Below are positions 1 through 6,276 of a stretch of 6,393 nucleotides of DNA, piece after piece. The notes beneath the pieces were generated by a model, which saw nothing but the letters and a program-made list of their open reading frames with translations, made no database searches and was not told the origin of the DNA. Position 1 is the first letter of the stretch. Every line of letters begins with the position of its first letter. Source of the stretch: an uncultured Bacteroidales bacterium (GTDB lineage Bacteria > Bacteroidota > Bacteroidia > Bacteroidales > UBA932); the NCBI GenBank assembly GCA_946614205.1, contig CAMOGR010000201.1, positions 1 through 6,393 of the forward strand. Direction: 5' to 3'. A program made the translations under genes and the position numbers.

Positions 1-2
1 TG

Positions 3-398
3 ATACTCGACGAGCCTTTCTCGGGCTTCGACCCGGTTAATGCGGAAATCATCCGCCAGGAGATTCTCCGTCTGAAGGACGAGGGGGCCACGATCATCCT
101 TTCCACCCACAACATGGAGTCGGTGGAGGAGCTTTGCGACAACATCGCCCTCATAAACAAGGCGCGCCTCGTCATTACCGGCGGCGTGGAACACATCCGC
201 CGCGAGTACGGCAACAACAACGTCGAGCTTGTTTACACTGACGAATCCGGCCGTCACACCGAGGTCCTGCCCCGCGAGACCGACGGCACCTCCACTCTCC
301 AGACCTACCTTTCCAAGGGCGTTACAGTCAATTCGTACAAGGAGCTCATGCCGCGCATGAACGACATATTCATCAAATTAGTCACAGAGAAGCAATGA
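3..398 (+). CDS. ABC transporter ATP-binding protein, NatA-like, C-terminal part (5' end outside window)
   Basis: This is the ATP-hydrolysing subunit of an ABC transporter, acting on the cytoplasmic face of the inner membrane. It enters from the left edge with no start codon; bases 1-2 end the preceding codon, and about 131 residues are visible. The fragment opens inside the Walker B motif (ILDEP), followed by the D-loop (SGFDP) and, about 30 residues on, the switch histidine in STHNM. Walker A and the ABC signature must lie upstream. After the nucleotide-binding domain comes a roughly 75-residue tail resembling the accessory C-terminal region of NatA/YhaQ-type ATPases. Its TGA stop overlaps the ATG of the permease gene (ATGA at 395-398), the normal layout for an ATPase-permease pair. 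The substrate cannot be read from the sequence; NatA-type systems include Na+ exporters and drug or peptide exporters. The family is secure, the substrate unknown. Confidence 0.92.
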   Translation: MLDEPFSGFDPVNAEIIRQEILRLKDEGATIILSTHNMESVEELCDNIALINKARLVITGGVEHIRREYGNNNVELVYTDESGRHTEVLPRETDGTSTLQTYLSKGVTVNSYKELMPRMNDIFIKLVTEKQ

Positions 399-1747
399 AC
401 CTTCGCACAACCGGAATAATCATCAGCCGGGAATACCTCAACAAGGTGAAGAAGAAGAGTTTCCTCATCACCACCTTCCTCGTTCCCGTGTTGTTCGCAG
501 CACTGTGCCTGCTGCCTTCCCTCATCATGTTCGGCACCAAGGAAAGCTCCAAGAACATCGCCGTTCTCGACCGTTCGGGCCTTGTTGCCCCCTCGCTGCA
601 GAGCGGCGAGACCGCCCAGTACACCATCCTCTCCGGGGGTGATCCCGACTCTCTCAAGACCTCCCTCAAGGCTTTGGGATACGACGCGCTCCTTGTCGTG
701 AGCGACCTTGACACCGTGGAGCGCACCGTCAGCGCCGACGTGTATTCCGTCAAGCCTCTCGGAGTCGACCTCAGCGAGAATCTCAATTCCCGCATCGACG
801 ACGCCGTGGAGGCCTGGAGAATAGAGCAGTCCGGCGTGAGCAACCTCAAGGAGCTTATGCAGGACGTTCGCGCCCACGTCAAGCTCAAGTCATACACCGT
901 GGACGAGGAGGGCAAGGAGAGCATCTCCGAGTCAGGAGTGTATATGGCCGTTTCGATGATACTGGGCATGATTATCTACATGTTCATCACCCTTTTCGGC
1001 AGCATGGTCATGTCTTCCGTAATTGAAGAGAAGGCTAGCCGCGTCGTGGAGGTCCTGGTGAGCTCCGTCAAGGCCACCGAACTCATGTTCGGCAAAATAA
1101 TAGGCGTAGCCCTCGTGGCCCTCACCCAGTTCCTGCTCTGGATTCTGCTCACGGGAGTCATAGTCGGCGTAGTCGGCGCCGTCGCCGGTCCCGACCTCTT
1201 CGGCGGCAGCGATCCCACCGAGCTTGCAGGCGCGATGGGCGTCGATTCCGGACAGATTGAGGCCGCAGCTGAAGCGGTGTCCGATTCCGACGGTCTCGGC
1301 GTCATTCTCTCAACGGTCCGCAACCTTCCGTTCGGGACCATCGTAGTGTGTTTCATCCTCTTCTTCTTTTTCGGCTACCTGCTTTATGCCTCGATGTTCG
1401 CGGCAATAGGCTCCGCCGTGGAGAACGAGGGCGATTCCAACCAGCTGCAGCTTCCGCTCACCATCCCCCTGCTGCTGGGCTTCCTGATAGCGTTCTACGC
1501 ATTCAAGGCTCCGGACAGCTCGCTGGTGTTCTGGGGTTCCATGATACCTTTCACATCGCCCATAGTGATGCTTGCCCGCCTTCCCTTCGGCGTCCCCGCA
1601 TGGGAAATAATCGTCTCGGTGCTCCTGCTTGTCGCGACGGCAGCCGCCACTGCATGGGCTTCCGCAAAGATTTACAAGGTCGGAATCCTCATGTTCGGCA
1701 AGAAATCCACCTGGAAAGACCTCTGGAATTGGTTTAAACAGAAATAA
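395..1747 (+). CDS. ABC-2 family transporter permease, NatB/YhaP-like
   Basis: This 450-residue inner-membrane permease is the partner of the upstream ATPase. The start is the ATG overlapping the ATPase stop. A basic N-terminus (KVKKKS, residues 17-22) precedes transmembrane helix 1 (about 23-46). A soluble domain of about 130 residues follows (47-180), expected outside the membrane. Helix 2 (about 181-210) leads to a cytoplasmic stretch containing EEKASRVVEVLVSSVKATEL (211-230), the most conserved ABC-2 export motif and probable ATPase contact. Further hydrophobic segments lie near 235-260, 311-335, 353-371 and 403-425, with a probable re-entrant segment near 377-397. The tail is basic (KKSTWKDLWNWFKQK), consistent with a cytoplasmic C-terminus. 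Residues 235-308 contain no Lys, Arg or His, and the loop 266-300 is acidic, fitting an external position. This architecture (large domain after helix 1) matches NatB rather than drug-exporter permeases of the YadH type. The substrate is unknown. The stop lies 3 bases before the next gene. Confidence 0.93.
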   Translation: MNLRTTGIIISREYLNKVKKKSFLITTFLVPVLFAALCLLPSLIMFGTKESSKNIAVLDRSGLVAPSLQSGETAQYTILSGGDPDSLKTSLKALGYDALLVVSDLDTVERTVSADVYSVKPLGVDLSENLNSRIDDAVEAWRIEQSGVSNLKELMQDVRAHVKLKSYTVDEEGKESISESGVYMAVSMILGMIIYMFITLFGSMVMSSVIEEKASRVVEVLVSSVKATELMFGKIIGVALVALTQFLLWILLTGVIVGVVGAVAGPDLFGGSDPTELAGAMGVDSGQIEAAAEAVSDSDGLGVILSTVRNLPFGTIVVCFILFFFFGYLLYASMFAAIGSAVENEGDSNQLQLPLTIPLLLGFLIAFYAFKAPDSSLVFWGSMIPFTSPIVMLARLPFGVPAWEIIVSVLLLVATAAATAWASAKIYKVGILMFGKKSTWKDLWNWFKQK

Positions 1748-1750
1748 GCT

Positions 1751-2572
1751 ATGAAAAGACTCTGTATCGCCGTTATGGCACTCTGCCTTTTTGCAGGCTG
1801 CAAGCAAGGGTTCACCTGGCAGAAGTTTGCAATGGACGGCCACCGTACGGGTGTCACGGCCCCGTCTGCCGACAACGTCCCCCAGGCGCTCGGCACGCTC
1901 GGCGCCGACGGCTCCTACACCGCTCCCAACGGAAAGGTTTTCACCGAAGGAGCCACCTGCCGGACGGCAGCCCTTCTTATCGGAGCGCAGGACGCCATGG
2001 CCCGCGTCAAGGAAGTCGTGGGCTTCTCGACCCGTTTCATGACCAAGGAGCGTCCCGAGTCTGAGCTCAGCAATTTCGTGGTCGATTTCATCCGCGAGGA
2101 GGCGGCGAGGCTGACCGGGCTCAGGACCGACGTTGCAGTCACCAACTTCGGGGGCATACGCGTTGACATGCCCGAGGGCGATGTCCTTCTGGATGACGTC
2201 CGTTCCATGTTCCCCTTCAACAACAAGATAGTGTGGGTTGAACTGAACGGAGAAAGCCTCCTGCGTCTCATGAATGAAATCGCCGAATTCGGTCCCCAGT
2301 GCGTGAGCGGAGTGACGATGGTCATCAGCGACCACAAGCTCGAGAGCGTCCTGGTGGACGGCAAACCCATTGAGCCCAAGAAGAAATACGGCGTGGCCAC
2401 AGTGGATTTCCTGCTCGACGGAGGCGACAACCTCCACGTGGGCCAGGGTGCCACCAAACTGGTTGATACAGGAGTTATAATCGGCGATGCCATAGAGGGT
2501 TACGTAAGACGTCTTACCGCCGACGGCAAGGCCATAGAATACAAGACCGACGGGAGGGTCATAGTAAAGTGA
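1751..2572 (+). CDS. Lipoprotein with 5'-nucleotidase C-terminal (nucleotide-binding) domain only
   Basis: This 273-residue protein begins with a lipoprotein signal (MKR, hydrophobic core, FAGC with Cys17 as the lipid-bearing residue), placing it in the periplasm or on the cell surface. From about residue 97 it matches the C-terminal domain of 5'-nucleotidases such as UshA. Visible hallmarks are ESELSNFVVDF (104-113), NFGGIR (132-137), FPFNN (154-158) and DFLLDGGDN (219-227). In UshA the corresponding regions supply the Arg and the two Phe residues that hold the nucleobase. The metallophosphatase catalytic domain that normally precedes this domain is absent; it is encoded by the next gene. 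Residues 18-96 are not the catalytic domain: they contain a Gly/Ala-rich piece (about 46-80) that I do not recognise, then a helix leading into the domain. The protein alone should bind nucleotide but not hydrolyse it, so it probably works with the downstream lipoprotein. It starts 3 bases after the permease stop, and its stop overlaps the next start. Confidence 0.9.
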   Translation: MKRLCIAVMALCLFAGCKQGFTWQKFAMDGHRTGVTAPSADNVPQALGTLGADGSYTAPNGKVFTEGATCRTAALLIGAQDAMARVKEVVGFSTRFMTKERPESELSNFVVDFIREEAARLTGLRTDVAVTNFGGIRVDMPEGDVLLDDVRSMFPFNNKIVWVELNGESLLRLMNEIAEFGPQCVSGVTMVISDHKLESVLVDGKPIEPKKKYGVATVDFLLDGGDNLHVGQGATKLVDTGVIIGDAIEGYVRRLTADGKAIEYKTDGRVIVK

Positions 2573-3360
2573 TGAAAAGACTGTTCGCAATATTTGCGGC
2601 GGCTGCCGCCCTGTGCGCCTGCGGGCCCCGGCTCGTTATCCTGCATACCAACGACACCCATTCCCATTTCGACCCCCTGCGCGACGGCCGTGGCGGAATC
2701 ATCGAACGCGCAGCCTTCGTGGATTCCGTACGCAAGGCCAACGGTCCCGACAAGGTCCTCCTGCTGCATGCTGGAGACTTCAATCAGGGAACGTCCTACT
2801 ACACGGAACTGAAGGGGAGCCTTGAGGTGGAAATGATAAATGCCATGGGCTATGATGCAATCGCCCTCGGCAACCACGAGTTCGACGACGGCATAGAAGA
2901 CCTCACCGAGCGTGTGAAGAAAATCAATTGCCCCGTGGTCTGCGCCAATCTGGATCTGCGTTCCTTCGAGCTCGGAGAATACGTAAAGCCTTATACCATA
3001 GTTGAGAAGGCTGGCATGAAGATAGGCATCATAGGCCTCGAGGCCGACATTTCGACCTGCGTCGCCAAGCCCATCTCTTCCCGTATCCCGCAGCTCGACC
3101 CCGTGCGCGAGACCAACCACTGGTCCGAGCATCTCAGGAACGTCGAGCACTGCGACCTTGTGCTGCTCCTCTCCCATCAGGGTTACGAGGAGGACCAGGC
3201 CAATGCCGCTCTCATTAAAGGCGTGGATATAGTTGTAGGCGGCCATTCACACACTTTCGTGGACGGCCTTGTGTATGTAGAAGATCCCAACGGCTACAAG
3301 ACCCCCATAATAACCGACGGTTGCTGGGGTCTGGAGATGGGAGAAATCAAACTCTGGTAG
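2572..3360 (+). CDS. Metallophosphatase lipoprotein, catalytic domain of a split 5'-nucleotidase
   Basis: This 262-residue protein is a calcineurin-like phosphoesterase of the 5'-nucleotidase (UshA) family, expected to remove phosphate from nucleotides or related esters outside the cytoplasm. A lipoprotein signal ends in LCAC (Cys17), and the fold starts almost at once. All metal-site motifs are present in order: NDTH (27-30, Asp28 and His30), GDF (68-70, Asp69), GNHEFD (100-105, Asn101, the His102/Asp105 catalytic pair), SHQG (201-204, His202) and GGHSH (223-227, His225 and His227). It therefore looks catalytically competent. It ends shortly after the GGHSH strand and has none of the C-terminal domain that the fused enzyme uses to bind the base; that domain is the preceding gene. 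I chose the ATG at 2572, which overlaps the upstream TGA by one base (TGATG); a GTG at 2569 would add one Met. A TAG stop is followed by one base and then yicC. The exact substrate is inferred from family, not seen. Confidence 0.94.
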   Translation: MKRLFAIFAAAAALCACGPRLVILHTNDTHSHFDPLRDGRGGIIERAAFVDSVRKANGPDKVLLLHAGDFNQGTSYYTELKGSLEVEMINAMGYDAIALGNHEFDDGIEDLTERVKKINCPVVCANLDLRSFELGEYVKPYTIVEKAGMKIGIIGLEADISTCVAKPISSRIPQLDPVRETNHWSEHLRNVEHCDLVLLLSHQGYEEDQANAALIKGVDIVVGGHSHTFVDGLVYVEDPNGYKTPIITDGCWGLEMGEIKLW

Positions 3361-3361
3361 G

Positions 3362-4252
3362 ATGATTCAGTCAATGACAGGATACGGCCGGGCGGAAGCC
3401 CTGCTGGAAGAAGGAAAACTGACGGTCGAGATTCGTTCCGTCAACGGCAAGAACGCCGACATATCAATCAAGACCTCGCTGCTTCCCAAAGACCGCGAAA
3501 TGCCTCTGCGCAAGCTCCTTGCGGACCGCCTGCAGCGGGGTACGATAGATTTGTTCCTTACGTGGGAACCCAATGCCGGGAGCAGTGCGCGCACCGTCAA
3601 CCTCCCTCTGGCGCTCGATTATTACAGGCAAATCAAGGAACTCGGCGCCGAAATCGGAGCCGTCGACCTCAACCTGCAGGACCCTAACATTCTGTTGTCC
3701 ACTCTGCTGCGTATGCCCGACGTGGTCGACTCCACGACACGGCGCGACGTCATCACCCCCGAAAACTGGCCACTCGTGGACAAGGCGATAGGGGAGGCGC
3801 TCGATGCCATCGTGGCCTATCGCAAAGACGAGGGCGAGGCGCTCCGGCGTGACGTGACCTCCCGCGTCCATACCATACTGGAGCTCGAGGACGAGGTGGA
3901 GAGCTACGAGGCGGAGCGCATTGCCGCGGCCCGCGAGCGTATAGTCAAGACAGCCGAGGATCTGCGGCTGAATCTCGACCCTGAACGCCTGGAGCAGGAG
4001 ATGGTCTACTACCTCGAAAAGTACGACATCAACGAGGAAAAGGTACGCCTGCGCCAGCATTGCAGCTATTTCCTCGATACCGTCTCGAGCGAGCCCTATC
4101 CGGGCAAGAAGCTTGGCTTCATAATCCAGGAAATGGGACGTGAGATAAACACCACCGGCTCCAAAGCCAACCACTCCGGCATACAGAAGGCCGTTGTGCG
4201 CATGAAGGATGAACTCGAAAAGATTCGCGAACAGTCGATGAACATTTTATGA
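3362..4252 (+). CDS. yicC: YicC family endoribonuclease
   Basis: This 296-residue cytoplasmic protein is a full-length YicC family member (usual size about 290). The N-terminal signature SMTGYGRAE (4-12) and EIRSVNGKNADI (23-34) mark the YicC N domain. The C-terminal domain contains the most conserved block, KLGFIIQEMGREINTTGSK (250-268), rich in residues expected at the active or metal site. Between them, about 150-225, is a long charged helical region likely to form the oligomer. E. coli YicC has been described as a founding ribonuclease of its family and as linked to small-RNA turnover; the role in Bacteroidales is untested. In many Bacteroidales, as far as I recall, yicC is followed by gmk and nadD; here a receptor gene follows instead, overlapping by ATGA at 4249-4252. 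The start is one base after the upstream stop. No defect is seen. Confidence 0.95.
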   Translation: MIQSMTGYGRAEALLEEGKLTVEIRSVNGKNADISIKTSLLPKDREMPLRKLLADRLQRGTIDLFLTWEPNAGSSARTVNLPLALDYYRQIKELGAEIGAVDLNLQDPNILLSTLLRMPDVVDSTTRRDVITPENWPLVDKAIGEALDAIVAYRKDEGEALRRDVTSRVHTILELEDEVESYEAERIAAARERIVKTAEDLRLNLDPERLEQEMVYYLEKYDINEEKVRLRQHCSYFLDTVSSEPYPGKKLGFIIQEMGREINTTGSKANHSGIQKAVVRMKDELEKIREQSMNIL

Positions 4253-6276
4253 GAAAGCCTGTTGCGATATTGCTTGCCTTGCATTTTGCACTCTGCCTCG
4301 GAGCTCAGGCCCCGGGCGGCGGAGCCACTGAACGCCTCGACACCCTTTCAGCATCGGTGTTTACCGGCGAGAGTGCCTCCGGCGTGCTGTCGCGCGGGCG
4401 CAATATCCGCACCGAGGTCATTTCTTCCGCCGGCCTTCGCAAGATGGCCTGCTGCACCCTTGCCGACAGTTTCGAGAATTCAGCCTCAGTGTCGGTGGGA
4501 TACAGCGATGCCGTTACCGGAGCCCGCCAGATAAGGCTGCTCGGGCAGAGCGGCATCTATGTGCAGATGCTCGACGAGAATCGCCCCGTCATGCGTGGAC
4601 TCGCCGCTCCATGGGGCCTGAATTACATCCCTGCGCAATGGCTGGAGAGCATCCAGATAGCCAAGGGAGTGACTTCAGTAATCAACGGAGTGGAGTCCAT
4701 GACCGGCCAGATAAATGTAGAGCACCGCAAGCCGACGGACGAAATCCCGCTGTTCCTGCAGGCCTCCGTAATGAGTGACACAAGGGCTGACCTTAACCTT
4801 GCAAGCGCCCATCAGCTGGACCGGGACGGCAAGTGGAGTACGATACTCCTTGCCCATGCCAGCGGCAACTTCATGGACATGGACAACAACGGGGACGGAT
4901 TCCTCGACGATCCGAGGGGCGGAATGGTCACCCTGTCTAACCGCTGGCTGTATTACGCTCCCAGCGGAGTCCAGCTCCGTTTCGGGGTGCATGGCCTGTA
5001 TGACCGCAAGTCTGGCGGACAGGTTTCCGGCTCCAATCCCTGGCAGAGCGATGTCGCCAACACCGACGGCGGGGCGTACGCCAAGCTCGGTATTCCCCTC
5101 GACGCCGACAATACGCGCAACATAGCTGCCGTCCTGGATTACAGCTACCACGGTATCGGCGCCCGCTTCGGTGCCAACCCGTATTCGGCAGAGCAGAATT
5201 CCGCCTTTTTCAACCTCCTGTACCAGGACCACCGTTCAGACGTGCATCACCTGACCCTCGGACTCGGTGGTACGGCAGACTTTCTGGACCAAAGCGTCGT
5301 CCGTTCTTTGCAGGACTGGTATCACATGGAGGCGGATGGTTCCGTGAGGCACGTGAACGCCGGAGCTTTCGCCGAGTACACCTTCACTCCCGGCGACAGT
5401 TTCTCCGCAATCGCCGCCCTCAGGGGCGACTGGTTCCTTGGACGCGGATTCTTTGTATCGCCCCGTCTTACGCTCAGGTGGGCCCCATGGGAGAGCCTTG
5501 TCCTGAGGGGCAACGGCGGCCGCGGACTCCGTCTCAGCCTGCCTCTGACCGACAATATCGGCGTGCTCTCCACCGGCAAGATATTCGAGGGAGCATTTGC
5601 CGGCGACTGCCTCGAGGACGCATGGACCTTCGGCGGCAATGCCACATGGTACCTGCCCTGGGACGGTACCGGCAAGACTTATGTCAGCTTCGATTATTTC
5701 GGTACACGCTTCACCAGCCAGATGTTCGTCGACTACACTGCCGACAGGATATACTTTTACGGAATGCCGGACGGCGCTTATTCCCGTACCGACAGTTTCC
5801 AGCTCGATTTCTCAAGTGAGCCTTTCCGCGGTTTCACCGTCAATCTTACAGGACGCCTCACCGACGCCCGCCAGAGCCTGCTTCACCAGAGTTCCGATGT
5901 CAAGCCCATGACGAGCCGGTACAAGGCGGTGCTCAACCTCCAGTACGCGACCCGCCTCCGCAAGTGGATATTCGATTTTACCGCAAGCCTGAACGGCCCC
6001 TGCAAGGTATGGGACTTCATGGCGGCGGACTACGAAGGAGGCTATACACCGGCCTATCCTCTTCTGTACGCGCAGGTTACGCGGCGCTTCAAAGGCTTTG
6101 AAGTGTACCTTGGCGGAGAGAATCTTACGGGAGCCACCCAGCGCGCACCCATTATCGGCGCAGACGCTCCCTGGAACATGAACTTCGACGCCAGCTGCAT
6201 CTGGGGCCCCATCATGGGCGCCATGGTGTATGCGGGGCTGCGTCTGACAATTTGGAAAAAATACGATACAATATGA
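4249..6276 (+). CDS. TonB-dependent outer-membrane receptor, probable metal or metallophore uptake
   Basis: This 675-residue protein should be an outer-membrane beta-barrel importing its ligand with TonB energy. A Sec signal peptide (about 1-20, ending LGAQA) is followed by a possible TonB box (LDTLSASV, 30-37) and a plug domain (about 52-172) with typical motifs RQIRLLGQSG (93-102), ESIQIAKG (133-140) and GQINVEHRKP (163-172). The rest is barrel: alternating amphipathic strands, the late motif GGENLTG (622-628), and a last strand VYAGLRLTIW (660-669) followed by a six-residue tail. The carboxypeptidase-like regulatory domain common at the N-terminus of Bacteroidetes receptors is missing, so the protein is short. 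The plug contains Cys68-Cys69, and other Cys are at 454, 595 and 650. Residues 210-221 (DMDNNGDGFLDD) look like a calcium-binding loop. The next gene encodes an HMA-type metal-binding protein, favouring a metal-related ligand; vitamin or siderophore transport cannot be excluded. The start overlaps the yicC stop. Confidence 0.94.
   Translation: MRKPVAILLALHFALCLGAQAPGGGATERLDTLSASVFTGESASGVLSRGRNIRTEVISSAGLRKMACCTLADSFENSASVSVGYSDAVTGARQIRLLGQSGIYVQMLDENRPVMRGLAAPWGLNYIPAQWLESIQIAKGVTSVINGVESMTGQINVEHRKPTDEIPLFLQASVMSDTRADLNLASAHQLDRDGKWSTILLAHASGNFMDMDNNGDGFLDDPRGGMVTLSNRWLYYAPSGVQLRFGVHGLYDRKSGGQVSGSNPWQSDVANTDGGAYAKLGIPLDADNTRNIAAVLDYSYHGIGARFGANPYSAEQNSAFFNLLYQDHRSDVHHLTLGLGGTADFLDQSVVRSLQDWYHMEADGSVRHVNAGAFAEYTFTPGDSFSAIAALRGDWFLGRGFFVSPRLTLRWAPWESLVLRGNGGRGLRLSLPLTDNIGVLSTGKIFEGAFAGDCLEDAWTFGGNATWYLPWDGTGKTYVSFDYFGTRFTSQMFVDYTADRIYFYGMPDGAYSRTDSFQLDFSSEPFRGFTVNLTGRLTDARQSLLHQSSDVKPMTSRYKAVLNLQYATRLRKWIFDFTASLNGPCKVWDFMAADYEGGYTPAYPLLYAQVTRRFKGFEVYLGGENLTGATQRAPIIGADAPWNMNFDASCIWGPIMGAMVYAGLRLTIWKKYDTI

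Noticed and set aside
2283..2292. Perfect ten-base palindrome ccgaattcgg
   Set aside because: It is inside the first lipoprotein gene, has no loop or T-tract, and is of a length expected by chance; not a terminator or operator on this evidence.
1751..2572. Possibility that the two nucleotidase genes arose by a frameshift in one fused gene
   Set aside because: The domain order is reversed and each gene has its own lipoprotein signal, so a simple frameshift cannot explain them.
2569..2574. GTG at 2569 as start of the metallophosphatase gene
   Set aside because: It adds only one residue before the ATG at 2572. The ATG gives the same MKR start as the preceding lipoprotein gene and a typical TGATG overlap.
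1310..2590. Long open frame of 426 codons on the minus strand
   Set aside because: It lies opposite the end of the permease and all of the first lipoprotein, its protein is His/Gly-rich with no recognisable domain, and both + strand genes have strong motifs. It is a by-product of GC-rich codon structure.
2500..3246. Minus-strand open frame of 248 codons opposite the metallophosphatase
   Set aside because: The + strand frame carries every catalytic motif of the family; the antisense product resembles nothing and has no operon context.
3464..4174. Minus-strand open frame of 236 codons opposite yicC
   Set aside because: Antisense to a clear full-length YicC gene, no recognisable domain, no plausible neighbour on that strand.
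5748..5760. TATACTTTTAC-like stretch resembling a Bacteroidetes -7 element
   Set aside because: It lies in the middle of the receptor gene far from any start and has no convincing -33 element.
5478..5819. + strand open frame in another register inside the receptor gene
   Set aside because: Low-complexity Arg/Pro-rich translation, fully inside the receptor barrel; a shadow of the real frame.
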